Positions 9,257 to 18,985 are shown, counted from the first letter of the stretch. The stretch is DNA of 64,000 nucleotides from an uncultured Flavobacteriaceae bacterium (GCA_938011315.1 CALLUG010000012.1:62001-126000); one strand, 5' to 3'. Numbers and translations are program-made. Notes: generated from the letters alone by a model not told the origin.

Positions 9257-11017
9257 ATGAGTAGTTTGTTACAACATATTAATAGCCCTAAAGAATTACG
9301 TAGATTACAGATTGCAGACTTACCACAATTAGCAAAAGAGTTAAGACTATTTATTATTGATATTGTTGCCACAAAACAAGGGCATCTAGGGTCAAGCCTT
9401 GGGGTTGTAGAACTAACCATTGCATTGCATTATGTTTTTAATACACCTCAAGACTTACTTGTATGGGATGTTGGGCATCAAGCTTATGGCCATAAAATAC
9501 TAACGGGTAGAAAAAATATATTTCACACAAATAGACAATTAGGAGGTATTAGTGGGTTCCCTAAACGTATTGAAAGTAAATACGACGCTTTTGGCGTTGG
9601 TCACTCATCCACATCAATTTCTGCTATTTTAGGAATGGCTATAGCATCGCAAATAAAAGGCGATTATAAAAAACAGCATATTGCAGTTATTGGTGATGCC
9701 TCTATTGCTAGCGGAATGGCATTTGAGGGTCTAAACCATGCAGGTGTAACTGCTGCCAATGTACTAATTATTTTAAACGATAATGCCATAGGTATAGACC
9801 CAAGTGTGGGGGCGCTAAAACAGTACTTAACTGGTGTAAAAAAAGGAGTACAACAGCAAGATAATATCTTTGAGGCTTTAAGCTTTAATTATACAGGCCC
9901 TATAGACGGTCACAATATAAATGCACTTATTTTGGAGTTAGAACGATTAAAAACCGTGGAAGGCCCTAAATTACTGCATATAATTACCACAAAAGGGAAG
10001 GGGCTAAAACAAGCAGAAAAGCATCAAATTACCTACCATGCTCCCGGAAAGTTTAATGCAAAAACGGGCGATTTAATTAACGAAACAAATAGATTAACAC
10101 CTCCAAAATATCAAGATGTTTTTGGCTACACTATTGTAGAATTAGCTAAAAAAAACAAAAAAATTATAGGAATAACTCCAGCAATGCCCACCGGAAGTTC
10201 CTTAAAATATATGATAAACAAAATGCCAAATCGTGCTTTTGATGTTGGCATTGCAGAGCAACACGCCGTTACATTTGCTGCAGGTTTAGCAACACAAGGC
10301 TTAATTCCTTTTTGTAATATTTACTCTACGTTTTTGCAACGTGCTTACGATCAAGTTATACACGATGTTGCTCTACAACAACTACCTGTTATATTTTGTT
10401 TGGATAGGGCAGGCTTAGTTGGTGAAGATGGCGCAACACATCACGGTGTTTTTGATTTGGCATATTTACGTTGCATCCCAAACCTTATTATTTTTGCGCC
10501 CCGTAACGAAATAGAATTACGCAATATAATGTACACAGCGCAATTAGGTTTAAATTTCCCCTTAGCTATCCGCTATCCTAGAGGTAGAGGAACTAATATT
10601 GATTGGAAACAGGAATTTACAAAGATTACAATAGGAACAGCAAAACGCTTGAAAAAAGGACACAAATTAGCCGTTTTAAGTATTGGCACTATCGCAAAAA
10701 ATGTAAGTTCTGCAATTCAAAATCTAGACGTGTCACATTATGATATGCGCTTTGTAAAACCTCTCGACGAAAAACAATTGCATTTTGTTTTTAAAACCTA
10801 CAAGGATATCATTACTATCGAAGATGGCTGCGTAACGGGAGGATTTGGGACTGCCGTTTTAGAATTTGCTTCCAAACATAATTACACAAATACAACGCAC
10901 ACTATGGGTGTTCCAGATGTTTTTGTACAACACGGCACAATAAACGAATTGCAAGAAGAGGTAAAACTAAGCCCAAAAATTATTCTAAATAAAATTAAAA
11001 AAGTATTAGAGTCCTAG
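9257..11017 (+). CDS. dxs: 1-deoxy-D-xylulose-5-phosphate synthase
   Basis: 586 residues. Thiamine-diphosphate enzyme that condenses pyruvate with glyceraldehyde-3-phosphate to DXP, the first step of the MEP isoprenoid pathway. Landmarks: WDVGHQAYGHKILTGR, the FGVGHSSTSISAILGMA loop, the ThDP/Mg site IAVIGDASIASGMAFEGLNH ending in NVLIILNDN, and FDVGIAEQHAVTFAAGLA with the catalytic Glu of the pyrimidine domain, then DRAGLVGEDGATHHG. Slightly shorter than E. coli Dxs (620). Convergent with the HemD-like gene, only 19 bases apart. Needs ThDP, whose uptake may be controlled by the riboswitch gene at the other end of the window. Confidence 0.95.
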   Translation: MSSLLQHINSPKELRRLQIADLPQLAKELRLFIIDIVATKQGHLGSSLGVVELTIALHYVFNTPQDLLVWDVGHQAYGHKILTGRKNIFHTNRQLGGISGFPKRIESKYDAFGVGHSSTSISAILGMAIASQIKGDYKKQHIAVIGDASIASGMAFEGLNHAGVTAANVLIILNDNAIGIDPSVGALKQYLTGVKKGVQQQDNIFEALSFNYTGPIDGHNINALILELERLKTVEGPKLLHIITTKGKGLKQAEKHQITYHAPGKFNAKTGDLINETNRLTPPKYQDVFGYTIVELAKKNKKIIGITPAMPTGSSLKYMINKMPNRAFDVGIAEQHAVTFAAGLATQGLIPFCNIYSTFLQRAYDQVIHDVALQQLPVIFCLDRAGLVGEDGATHHGVFDLAYLRCIPNLIIFAPRNEIELRNIMYTAQLGLNFPLAIRYPRGRGTNIDWKQEFTKITIGTAKRLKKGHKLAVLSIGTIAKNVSSAIQNLDVSHYDMRFVKPLDEKQLHFVFKTYKDIITIEDGCVTGGFGTAVLEFASKHNYTNTTHTMGVPDVFVQHGTINELQEEVKLSPKIILNKIKKVLES

Positions 11018-11036
11018 TCTAGAGACTATATCTTGA

Positions 11037-11786
11037 TTATTTTTTTGAATTTACCGTTTTTATGTACTTTTCTAGAGCCATTGTCATAGAGGGCGTTTTA
11101 GGTGCTGGCGCAGCAATATCTACACGAAGCCCTTTGCTCTCTACCGCTTTTACAGTTGTGTTTCCAAAAACGGCGATACGAGTATCGTTTTGTTTAAAAT
11201 TAGGGAAATTATGAAATAAAGATTCTATTCCGGAGGGACTAAAAAAGACTAAGATATCATAAAATACATCCTCTAAGTCAGACAAATCACTGATTACTGT
11301 TTTGTAAAATGTAGCTTGTCTCCAATTAAGGCTTAACTTATCTAAAGCTGTAGGTATTTCTGGTTTTAATTTATCCGAACTTGGTAATAAAAACGCTTCT
11401 TCTTTATATTTTTTAATTAAAGGAATTAACTCAGAGAAAGTGCGCTTACCAACATAAATTTTACGCTTTCTATACACAACATATTTTTGTAAATAAAAAG
11501 CGACAGCTTCAGATTGACAAAAATATTTCATGGTATCTGGAACTTTAAATCGCATTTCTTCAGCAACTCTAAAAAAATGATCTACAGCATTTCTACTGGT
11601 AAGTATAATTGCAGTAAAGGTTTTTAAGTCAATTTTTTGAGATCGTATATCTTTTGCAGAAACACTTTCTACATGTATAAAAGGTCTAAAATCAATTTTT
11701 ACACGTTGTTTTTGCTGTAAATCAAAATAAGGTGAATTTTCTATTTTAGGCTCTGGTTGTGACACCAAAATTGTTTTTACTTTCAT
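11037..11786 (-). CDS. hemD: uroporphyrinogen-III synthase-like protein
   Basis: 249 residues. HemD-type fold: N-terminal VKTILVSQPEP, then FTAIILTSRNAVDHFF, YFCQSEAVAFYL and the second-domain signatures ILVFFSPSGIESLF and IAVFGNTTVKAVESKGL. Would close and isomerise hydroxymethylbilane to uroporphyrinogen III for haem. Sequence conservation in this family is low, and the Bacteroidota version is assigned mostly by the paired TSRNAV and SPSG motifs. The DUF4271 gene lies 26 bases upstream on the same strand, so they are probably one transcript. Confidence 0.8.
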   Translation of the reverse strand: MKVKTILVSQPEPKIENSPYFDLQQKQRVKIDFRPFIHVESVSAKDIRSQKIDLKTFTAIILTSRNAVDHFFRVAEEMRFKVPDTMKYFCQSEAVAFYLQKYVVYRKRKIYVGKRTFSELIPLIKKYKEEAFLLPSSDKLKPEIPTALDKLSLNWRQATFYKTVISDLSDLEDVFYDILVFFSPSGIESLFHNFPNFKQNDTRIAVFGNTTVKAVESKGLRVDIAAPAPKTPSMTMALEKYIKTVNSKK

Positions 11787-11812
11787 GGAGATTATGCATT
11801 TATTTATACAAC

Positions 11813-12457
11813 CTAACTTGTAAATAAGTTATACAAAATGATATAAGGAGCAATTTCAAGTGCGCAAAGATATAAAATAAAATAAAATAAATTACTAAAA
11901 ATTATATTTTGATGAGTTTTAAAAGAAACAGCAAAACCAACACTGTTTATAAATACTATTAAGACTAAGGTGATGTAAATCATTAAGGTCGAGTTTGGAG
12001 CTACAAAACAAAGAATAATATTAATAGGCAATAAGAGTAAACCAATATAGTTTTTGTAATTTATTTTTTGAAACACATACAAATCAATCAATGCTTCTAT
12101 CTCAAATAGACTAGCAATTAAGCGCTCTACAAGTATCTTAATAAGAATTAAAGCACCAATGCCAGTAAGTGTTTTAAAAAACAATGATGCCGTAAAAACA
12201 AAATCATTAAAAAATGAACGATAGGCTAAAAAATAAAATAAAGACAACGAAATAATTAAATTAGTGTATAGCAAAGCATCAAAGCCGTGTATAAATTTTT
12301 GTTGCTTAGAGTAAATTTTTAAATATTTATAATTATTTATAAGGAGTAGAAAATCATTAAACCGCGTTGTATAAGCATACTTAGCTATTGCTAAGATACA
12401 TAGGCATACAACAATTAAAATCGTGTACCACTCGGTAGATATGGTTTCTCGTAACAT
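11813..12457 (-). CDS. DUF4271 membrane protein
   Basis: 214 residues with about six hydrophobic helices and few charged residues between them; the N-terminal helix is followed by TTRFNDFLLLINNYKYLKIY, a DUF4271 feature. Precedes the hemD-like gene, a pairing that is usual in flavobacteria. No biochemical role is known for the family; an envelope function near haem synthesis is only suggested by location. Confidence 0.75.
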   Translation of the reverse strand: MLRETISTEWYTILIVVCLCILAIAKYAYTTRFNDFLLLINNYKYLKIYSKQQKFIHGFDALLYTNLIISLSLFYFLAYRSFFNDFVFTASLFFKTLTGIGALILIKILVERLIASLFEIEALIDLYVFQKINYKNYIGLLLLPINIILCFVAPNSTLMIYITLVLIVFINSVGFAVSFKTHQNIIFSNLFYFILYLCALEIAPYIILYNLFTS

Positions 12458-12493
12458 AATCGCTAAATTATGAAGAATATTCTTTAAAAAACT

Positions 12494-12501
12494 TACTTTT
12501 G
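12494..12501 (+). promoter_or_regulatory. -7 promoter element for the glycosyltransferase operon
   Basis: TACTTTTG matches TAnnTTTG, 19 bases before the ATG at 12521 in the short gap between divergent genes. No clear -33 TTG at the expected spacing. Confidence 0.45.
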
Positions 12502-12520
12502 CTAAAACTAATAAAATCTT

Positions 12521-13243
12521 ATGACCGACGCAGTTGTCATAATCCCAACATATAATGAAATTGATAACATTGAAACTTTACTAAGAGCCATATTTAGTTT
12601 AGACAAAGCATTTCATGTTCTTGTTATTGACGACAATTCTCCAGATCTCACAGCGCAAAAAGTAATAACGCTCAAAAGGGAGTTTAGCGACCGTTTGTTT
12701 TTAGAAAAACGGACGAGCAAACAAGGACTAGGCACTGCGTATATTCACGGATTTCAATGGTGTTTAAAACGGCAATACAATTATATCTTTGAGATGGATG
12801 CCGATTTTTCGCATAATCCCAAAGACCTAAAAACGCTTTATGATACCTGCCAGCAAGATGCAGATATGGTTATAGGCTCACGTTATGTAAAAGGAGTTAA
12901 TGTTGTAAATTGGCCCATGAGTAGAGTATTACTATCTTACTTAGCCTCAAAATATGTGCGGCTAATTACGGGGTTAAAAATTCATGATACCACAGCAGGG
13001 TTTGTGTGCTATAAAAGAAAAGTGCTAGAAGCTATCAATCTTGATGCTGTTAAATTTGTGGGCTACGCTTTTCAAATAGAAATGAAATTTAAAACCCATT
13101 TAAAAGGCTTTAAAATAAAAGAGATTCCTGTAGTTTTTACAGACCGCTCAAGAGGAGAGTCCAAACTAAGTAACGGTATTATATCCGAAGCTATTTTTGG
13201 GGTAATAACAATGAAACTCAAAAGTTTGTTTACAAAACAATAA
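12521..13243 (+). CDS. polyprenol monophosphomannose synthase-like GT2 glycosyltransferase
   Basis: 240 residues, a complete GT-A fold family 2 enzyme. VVIIPTYNEIDNIETLLRAI, the nucleotide Asp in VLVIDDNSPD, EMDADFSHNP (DXD) and GSRYVKG ... DTTAGFVCYKRKVLEAI are the dolichol/polyprenol-phosphate mannosyltransferase signatures. No C-terminal GtrA-like membrane domain. It would transfer a hexose (probably mannose) from a nucleotide sugar to polyprenyl phosphate at the cytoplasmic membrane face. Followed after 2 bases by the dihydroorotase gene and then by a DUF4296 lipoprotein. Confidence 0.85.
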   Translation: MTDAVVIIPTYNEIDNIETLLRAIFSLDKAFHVLVIDDNSPDLTAQKVITLKREFSDRLFLEKRTSKQGLGTAYIHGFQWCLKRQYNYIFEMDADFSHNPKDLKTLYDTCQQDADMVIGSRYVKGVNVVNWPMSRVLLSYLASKYVRLITGLKIHDTTAGFVCYKRKVLEAINLDAVKFVGYAFQIEMKFKTHLKGFKIKEIPVVFTDRSRGESKLSNGIISEAIFGVITMKLKSLFTKQ

Positions 13244-13245
13244 TT

Positions 13246-14589
13246 ATGAAAACAACAACACTGCTTATTAAAAACGCTAAAATTGTAAATGAAGGTCGCA
13301 TTTTTAATAGCGACATCCTTATAGAAAACGAACTCATAATACAAATAGCGCCAAACATAACCCCTCCTAAAACAGTAAGAACAGTCGATGCACAAAATAA
13401 CTTTGTCCTTCCTGGGGTTATTGATGACCAAGTTCATTTTAGAGAGCCAGGGCTAACACACAAGGGTACTATAAAAACAGAATCTAGAGCAGCAATTGCA
13501 GGAGGAATAACCTCCTTTATAGAAATGCCTAATACCAATCCGCAAACAACAACAATAGAAAAACTTGAAGCAAAATTTGCTATCGCAGCAAAAACCTCAT
13601 TTGCAAACTACTCGTTTATGTTTGGAGGAACTAATAACAACTTAGAGGAAATTTTAAAAGTAAACCCTAAAAATGTAGCAGGATTAAAATTATTTTTAGG
13701 TTCCTCTACAGGCAATATGCTTGTTGATAATCTGGAAGTTTTAGAAAAAATATTTTTGAGCACAGATTTAATAATCTCTGTACATTGCGAAGACGAAACA
13801 ACGATACAAACTAACCTTAAAAAATATAAAGAAACGTATGGCGATAACATCCCAATACAATATCACCCTCACATTAGGAGCGAAGATGCTTGCTACGTAT
13901 CGTCGTCCAAAGCCATAGCATTAGCAAAAAAAACAGGTGCTAGACTACATGTGTTTCATTTGTCTACAGCAAAAGAAATGGAATTGTTTTCTAATGAATT
14001 AGAATTAAAAGACAAAAAAATTACGGCAGAAGTTTGCATACATCACCTTTGGTTTTCGGATAAAGACTACAACACAAAAGGAACTTTGATAAAATGGAAT
14101 CCAGCAGTAAAAACAGTCAGCGATAGAGATAAACTTTGGGAAGCTTTGCTCGACGATCGTATTGATGTTATTGCAACAGACCACGCACCACACACCTTGC
14201 AAGAAAAAGAAAACAATTACGTTAACGCCCCCTCTGGAGGCCCTTTAGTACAACATGCTTTACCTGCCATGATGGAAGCTTACCATAAAGGTAAAATTAC
14301 TATCGAAAAACTTGTCGAAAAAATGTGCCATAACCCCGCTATATTATTTCAGATAGAAAAGAGAGGCTTTATTAAAGAAGGCTATTTTGCAGACCTAGTT
14401 ATTGTGAACCCAAACAAGCCTTGGCTTGTAGAAAAAAACAATGTATTATGCAAAAGTGGCTGGTCTCCTTTTGAAGGAACAACCTTTAAGTCTAGCATAA
14501 CACACACTTTTTTAAACGGAAGTTTAGTTTACGAAAACGATAAATTTTACGATATTAAAGCGGCAAAGCGATTAACTTTTAATAGATAA
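13246..14589 (+). CDS. pyrC: dihydroorotase
   Basis: 447 residues, amidohydrolase superfamily, class I-like. Interconverts carbamoyl-aspartate and dihydroorotate in pyrimidine synthesis. Metal-site motifs: VIDDQVHFREPGLTHKG near residue 58 (the usual HxH is QxH here), GLKLFLGSSTGN around the position of the bridging lysine, HCED, HVFHLSTA, and the catalytic Asp in DVIATDHAPHTLQEK. The Gln in place of the first His is, as I recall, normal in Bacteroidota enzymes, so I treat it as a lineage variant and not a broken site. Overlaps the next start (TAATG). Confidence 0.9.
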   Translation: MKTTTLLIKNAKIVNEGRIFNSDILIENELIIQIAPNITPPKTVRTVDAQNNFVLPGVIDDQVHFREPGLTHKGTIKTESRAAIAGGITSFIEMPNTNPQTTTIEKLEAKFAIAAKTSFANYSFMFGGTNNNLEEILKVNPKNVAGLKLFLGSSTGNMLVDNLEVLEKIFLSTDLIISVHCEDETTIQTNLKKYKETYGDNIPIQYHPHIRSEDACYVSSSKAIALAKKTGARLHVFHLSTAKEMELFSNELELKDKKITAEVCIHHLWFSDKDYNTKGTLIKWNPAVKTVSDRDKLWEALLDDRIDVIATDHAPHTLQEKENNYVNAPSGGPLVQHALPAMMEAYHKGKITIEKLVEKMCHNPAILFQIEKRGFIKEGYFADLVIVNPNKPWLVEKNNVLCKSGWSPFEGTTFKSSITHTFLNGSLVYENDKFYDIKAAKRLTFNR

Positions 14590-15050
14590 TGAAAATAATA
14601 AAATACATAGTTGTCCTAGTTTTAATACTCTCTTGTAAGCATAGTACGATAGAAAAACCTAAAAAACCAGATAATCTTATTTCAAAAGGAAAAATGGTCG
14701 ATATTCTTTACGATATTACCATTGTTAACACAGCAGTAAGTACCCAAAAAATAGCACTTAAAAACAATGGCTTGCAACCTAAAGCCTATATTTTTAATAA
14801 ATATAACATTGATAGCCTACAATTTGCTTTAAGTAATAACTACTATGCTTTTAATCCAGACATTTATAAAGATATTTATGATAGATTAAACAAACGCTTA
14901 AGCAAAGAAAAAGCACATTATCAAGCTATATTAGATAGTACTAAAACTGCACAAGCTTTACAAAAAAAAATAAAAGACTCTATACAAAAACTAAAACAAT
15001 CAAAAGAAAAAGGTCTTAAACTTAAGCCTGATCTTTTAAAAAAAACTTAG
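14589..15050 (+). CDS. DUF4296 lipoprotein
   Basis: 153 residues. Signal with lipobox LILSC (Cys 16), then MVDILYDITIVNTAV and YIFNKYNIDSLQFALSNNYYA, the core pattern of DUF4296 proteins of Bacteroidota, and a Lys-rich coiled tail. Start codon overlaps the dihydroorotase stop. Its last 29 bases overlap the end of the convergent SDR gene. Function unknown; probably an envelope lipoprotein. Confidence 0.75.
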   Translation: MKIIKYIVVLVLILSCKHSTIEKPKKPDNLISKGKMVDILYDITIVNTAVSTQKIALKNNGLQPKAYIFNKYNIDSLQFALSNNYYAFNPDIYKDIYDRLNKRLSKEKAHYQAILDSTKTAQALQKKIKDSIQKLKQSKEKGLKLKPDLLKKT

Positions 15051-16038
15051 CATTGCGGGCAATAGACTGATCTAAACTCAAAAAATTATATTGTAAGGCA
15101 TTTTTAATTTTTGAATTGTCATAATGTGAGGTTTTTAAAACTGAATTAGCGATTTGCTTTGTAATATTACGAGGTGTTTTTGTCATAAAAGCTCTTAGCC
15201 AGTCTATATTGTAAGCAATTGTTAAAAGAGTTTTAGAAGCTATTTTATTTGAAGGTTTTAAATTAAACGCAATCCTAATTTTGTTAAAAACTGAGTGAAA
15301 CGACTCGTTTTCTGTAACTAAAATATAACGATTGTTTTTAAACACCCCTTCCATTAGTAGCACCATAATGGTTACTACATCACTAACGTCAACGTAGCCT
15401 GTAACGCCCTTTGTAGAAAATGGATTCGTATTTTTGTAAACACGACTAAATAAATAACCACTACCAGAGCCCCAAAACCCAGGGCCTAAAATAATCCCAG
15501 GGTTAACAATAACAACATCTAAGCCCTCTTGAGAACCTCGCCAAACTTCCATTTCTGCACCATATTTTGTAATGGCATAATTTGAGTGTGCTTGCTCAGG
15601 GTTCCACAACGTATTTTCTGTAATTAATTGGGTTGCAGAAGTTGTTTCGCCAATAGTAGCAATAGAACTTACATAACAGAGCTTTGCAACGGCATTTGCG
15701 ACACATAAATTTACAATATTTGCAGTTCCGTCTATATTAACAGAAAGCAGATTACTGTAGTCTTTAGGCTCAAAAGAAATTAATGCAGCACAGTGATATA
15801 CACTTGTAACACCCTTAAAGGCTTCAGCTAATGAAGGAATATCTGTAATATCGGCTTTAACCCATTCAATTTTAGAAAACAGAGGCTCTAGGTCTTTTGT
15901 ATAATACTTAAAGACCTGCCTAACTGCATTTAAGCGATTCTCATGTCTATAAATTGCTCGTACAGATTGGTTGTGCTCTAACAGTTTGTACAATAAATGA
16001 CTCCCAACTAAACCCGTGCCTCCAGTAACTAAAACCAT
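15022..16038 (-). CDS. NAD-dependent epimerase/dehydratase family protein (extended SDR)
   Basis: 338 residues. N-terminal Rossmann motif LVTGGTGLVGSHLLYKLLEH and catalytic YAITK (YxxxK) around residue 153, with the preceding Ser in CYVSSIATIG. The overall pattern (FSTKGVTGYVDVSDVV, MLLMEGVF) is that of dihydroflavonol-4-reductase-like SDRs widespread in flavobacteria. Substrate unknown. Divergent from tyrS; its 3' end overlaps the DUF4296 gene tail to tail, which would give a short antisense overlap. Confidence 0.8.
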   Translation of the reverse strand: MVLVTGGTGLVGSHLLYKLLEHNQSVRAIYRHENRLNAVRQVFKYYTKDLEPLFSKIEWVKADITDIPSLAEAFKGVTSVYHCAALISFEPKDYSNLLSVNIDGTANIVNLCVANAVAKLCYVSSIATIGETTSATQLITENTLWNPEQAHSNYAITKYGAEMEVWRGSQEGLDVVIVNPGIILGPGFWGSGSGYLFSRVYKNTNPFSTKGVTGYVDVSDVVTIMVLLMEGVFKNNRYILVTENESFHSVFNKIRIAFNLKPSNKIASKTLLTIAYNIDWLRAFMTKTPRNITKQIANSVLKTSHYDNSKIKNALQYNFLSLDQSIARNAKFFLKDQA

Positions 16039-16066
16039 AGCACTAAATTACTGTTTTTTTTCTTTT

Positions 16067-16095
16067 TTGGTACGTTATGAAACGGTTATATTTGT
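16067..16095 (+). promoter_or_regulatory. tyrS promoter
   Basis: TTG (16067-16069), an 18-base spacer, then TATATTTG (16088-16095): both Bacteroidota promoter elements at their usual spacing. The ATG follows 19 bases later. Confidence 0.7.
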
Positions 16096-16114
16096 TTAAA
16101 CGTTTAGAAGAAAA

Positions 16115-17413
16115 ATGAGTAAAAATTTTATTGAAGAGTTAAGTTGGAGAGGAATGATACACGATGTTATGCCTGGGGCAGAAGCACATTTGTTAGAACA
16201 AATGCGAAGTGCTTATGTTGGTTTTGATCCAACGGCAGACTCTTTGCACATAGGAAATCTAGTTCCTATTATGCTCTTAGCACATTACCAACGCTGTGGG
16301 CATAAACCATTTGCCTTAGTCGGTGGAGCAACAGGAATGATAGGAGATCCCTCAGGAAAATCTAACGAAAGAAATTTACTAGATGAAAAAACATTAGCCC
16401 ACAACCAAAGTGCAATTAAAAAGCAGTTATCACATTTTTTAGATTTTGAAAGCGATGCCAGTAATGCCGCTGTTTTAGTAAATAACTACGACTGGATGAA
16501 CTCGTTTTCATTTTTAAACTTTATAAGAGATATTGGTAAGCACATTACAGTTAACTATATGATGGCAAAAGACTCTGTAAAAAACAGAATTACGTCCGAA
16601 ACAGCGTCCGACGGAATGAGTTTTACCGAATTTACCTACCAATTAGTACAGGGTTACGATTTTCTTCATTTGTATAACAATTACAATTGCAGCATACAAA
16701 TGGGAGGTAGCGACCAATGGGGCAATATCACTACAGGAACAGAACTCATAAGGCGTATTGCGAAAGGAAAAGGTTATGCAATTACCTGCCCGTTAGTTAC
16801 AAAAGCCGATGGATCTAAGTTTGGAAAATCTGAAGGAGGCAATGTTTGGTTAGATGCAAAACGCACTTCTCCTTATAAATTTTATCAATATTGGTTAAAC
16901 TCCAGCGATGAGGATGCTAAAAAATATATAAAGATTTTTACCTTTTTAACCCAAGATATAATAAACGACCTAATTCATAAACACACAGAGGCACCACACT
17001 TAAGGTTACTACAAAAACGATTAGCTCAAGAAATAACCACTATGGTACACTCTGAAAATGATTTTGTAAATGTAGAAAAAGCATCAAATATTTTATTTAG
17101 TAAAACTTTTAAAGCAGACATTAAAACCTTAAATGAAGCCATGTTTTTAGAGCTTTTTGAGGGTGTTCCACAAACAGAATTATCCCAACTAGATCTTAAT
17201 AAAGGTATAGATATGATTGCTGCTTTAGCATCTAAAACTAATTTTTTAAACTCTAATGCAGAAGCAAGGCGTGCGCTAAAAGAAAATGCAGTAAGTGTTA
17301 ATAAAGAGAAAGTAAAACCAGAGTACATAATTACAACCAAAGACTTAATTAACAACAAATACATTATACTAGGTAAAGGAAAGAAACATACTTATATTAT
17401 AAAAGTCGTATAA
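16115..17413 (+). CDS. tyrS: tyrosyl-tRNA synthetase
   Basis: 432 residues, class I synthetase that charges tRNA-Tyr. [15 protein letters not shown] carries the HIGH-like signature, [17 protein letters not shown] is the tyrosine/ATP site, KFGKSEGGN is the KMSKS loop, and the C-terminal ~70 residues form an S4 RNA-binding domain ([20 protein letters not shown]). Length matches the bacterial family. Own promoter directly upstream and strong terminator downstream, so transcribed alone. Confidence 0.97.
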   Translation: MSKNFIEELSWRGMIHDVMPGAEAHLLEQMRSAYVGFDPTADSLHIGNLVPIMLLAHYQRCGHKPFALVGGATGMIGDPSGKSNERNLLDEKTLAHNQSAIKKQLSHFLDFESDASNAAVLVNNYDWMNSFSFLNFIRDIGKHITVNYMMAKDSVKNRITSETASDGMSFTEFTYQLVQGYDFLHLYNNYNCSIQMGGSDQWGNITTGTELIRRIAKGKGYAITCPLVTKADGSKFGKSEGGNVWLDAKRTSPYKFYQYWLNSSDEDAKKYIKIFTFLTQDIINDLIHKHTEAPHLRLLQKRLAQEITTMVHSENDFVNVEKASNILFSKTFKADIKTLNEAMFLELFEGVPQTELSQLDLNKGIDMIAALASKTNFLNSNAEARRALKENAVSVNKEKVKPEYIITTKDLINNKYIILGKGKKHTYIIKVV

Positions 17414-17416
17414 ATA

Positions 17417-17451
17417 AAAACTCCTGTTTACAAGTGCTAAACAGGAGTTTT
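17417..17451. terminator. bidirectional terminator between tyrS and the YHS gene
   Basis: AAAACTCCTGTTTA and TAAACAGGAGTTTT form a perfect 14-bp stem with a 7-base loop, with A-tract and T-tract on the outer edges. It sits between two convergent genes and can serve both. Confidence 0.85.
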
Positions 17452-17492
17452 AAACAAAACTAACCAACTTAAAATTATTATTTATTTCACTT

Positions 17493-17945
17493 TTACTTTG
17501 TTTTTATCTCTTCCCAGTTTTTGTCGGCTTTTTGCTGTAAAACTTTCGCGTCTTTTTTAATCCATTTTTTCAAGGTATTATTACCAAAAGCATTGTAAAA
17601 AAGATATAGCTTATCATCTCTAATTTCAAAAGTTTTTGGGTTAACATCTGCTTTTTTGGATGCTAAGGCTACAGCGTAGGCACAATAGCCTCCATATTGA
17701 GGGATATATTTTTCGGGATTTGCGTTAAACAAATCTAAATGATCTTGCGATGCAAATTTAAAATTAGCACCATTGTATGTCGTTGTGTATTTCCGATCAC
17801 CTTTTAAGGGCGCTTGGTTAGTAAAATACGAAACAACATCATATCCTTCAACAACAAAGCCTTTAGCCGTATTATAGTCAATTTGCTGCGCTGTTATTGT
17901 TGAAAAACTTAGGATAAAAAATGAAATTAAAATTTTCATAAACAA
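17493..17945 (-). CDS. secreted YHS domain protein
   Basis: 150 residues. A signal peptide (MKILISFFILSFSTITAQ; the second Met, two residues in, may be the true start) is followed by a YHS-type domain: VEGYDVVSYFTNQAPLKGD, YNGANFKFASQDHLDLFNANPEKY and YGGYCAYAVA, with a single Cys in the usual metal-site region. YHS domains are small, often metal-associated folds; the secreted Bacteroidota versions are not characterised. Convergent with tyrS. Confidence 0.8.
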   Translation of the reverse strand: MFMKILISFFILSFSTITAQQIDYNTAKGFVVEGYDVVSYFTNQAPLKGDRKYTTTYNGANFKFASQDHLDLFNANPEKYIPQYGGYCAYAVALASKKADVNPKTFEIRDDKLYLFYNAFGNNTLKKWIKKDAKVLQQKADKNWEEIKTK

Positions 17946-18004
17946 TATGCTTTTTTTGTTAAGTCGGAGCGATTAAAAATAGATTACATTTTAAAATGCA
18001 ATAA

Positions 18005-18985
18005 CTACAACACCATAAGGTTACAGCCACGAATATCAGAATTGTCAAACCTACCTAAAACCTCAAACGTATTATCGTTATGCGTACGCCCTAAATCTTG
18101 AGTAGCAATAAACGCACAGGAGTGTATATTGGCAAGGTCTATAATATTAATCCCTCCTGTTTTATTATTGGTTTGTAAGCTAAGTGCGTCTTCTGTATCT
18201 CGAGTTAAAATACGCATCCACGGAGGGGTGCGAAACTTACCTAAACCTAATGAGTATGCCTGCGAAAGTAATTCTGTCATACCATACTCGCTATGGATTT
18301 GTGCTACCCCAAAACCTTTTTGTAATTGCTCATGTAGAGCTTCTCTAATGAGTTCTTTTCTACGCCCTTTCATCCCACCCGTTTCCATTATTATAGTGTG
18401 GTTTAAGTTAAGCTTATACAATTCTATAAAATCTAAAAGTGCGAATGATACACCTATAAGTAGGGTTTTCGTTTTGGTGTTTTCAAGATGAACTAAAGTT
18501 TCTTTTAAAGTCTCATAATCGTTTAAGTAAAACCCACTTTTGGGATGATTAGACTGCACAATCATATCATTAACCATATATACTAAAGAGGATCCATCGC
18601 GTTCTAAGTACGAAGGTAACAATGCCAACACAGCATAATCATCAATGTTACCATAAAAATGCTTAAAGCCTTGCCTAAAACTTTTTTTATATAAATCAAT
18701 ATCTACAATATGGTGTTTACTAACATTATTTCCCGAAGTTCCAGAGCTAGTAAACGTAGTTGTATTTGTGGTCTTAGCACTTAGCACTTTATGAGTTTTA
18801 AAAAACTGTATAGGTAAGAAAGGGATGTCTTTAAGCGTTTTTACATCGCTTGGATGGATATAGAGCAAATCACAAAACGAGCGATACACAGGGTTGTGAC
18901 TAAACTGAAATTGGAATACTTTTATTGCAGCAGTAATAAAATCGGTGTCGGTTTTTATATTAAATATGTGGTTTGTGGCTATCAT
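18005..18985 (-). CDS. LuxE/acyl-protein synthetase-like protein
   Basis: 326 residues. Resembles the LuxE/PaaK branch of adenylate-forming enzymes: N-terminal VYRSFCDLL, IPFLPIQFFKTHKVL, the TFTSSGTSGNN phosphate-loop region near residue 80, METGGMKGRRKE, and HSEYGMTELLSQAY. In luminous bacteria LuxE activates fatty acids, but no lux genes are here. Such orphan copies are widespread in Bacteroidota and their acyl substrate is unknown. Next to the type II restriction-modification pair but separated from it by 28 bases. Confidence 0.75.
   Translation of the reverse strand: MIATNHIFNIKTDTDFITAAIKVFQFQFSHNPVYRSFCDLLYIHPSDVKTLKDIPFLPIQFFKTHKVLSAKTTNTTTFTSSGTSGNNVSKHHIVDIDLYKKSFRQGFKHFYGNIDDYAVLALLPSYLERDGSSLVYMVNDMIVQSNHPKSGFYLNDYETLKETLVHLENTKTKTLLIGVSFALLDFIELYKLNLNHTIIMETGGMKGRRKELIREALHEQLQKGFGVAQIHSEYGMTELLSQAYSLGLGKFRTPPWMRILTRDTEDALSLQTNNKTGGINIIDLANIHSCAFIATQDLGRTHNDNTFEVLGRFDNSDIRGCNLMVL

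Noticed and set aside
13420-13450. QxH in place of HxH in dihydroorotase as a sign of inactivation
   Set aside because: All other metal and catalytic motifs are intact, and I recall the same Gln in other Bacteroidota enzymes, so it is probably a normal variant.
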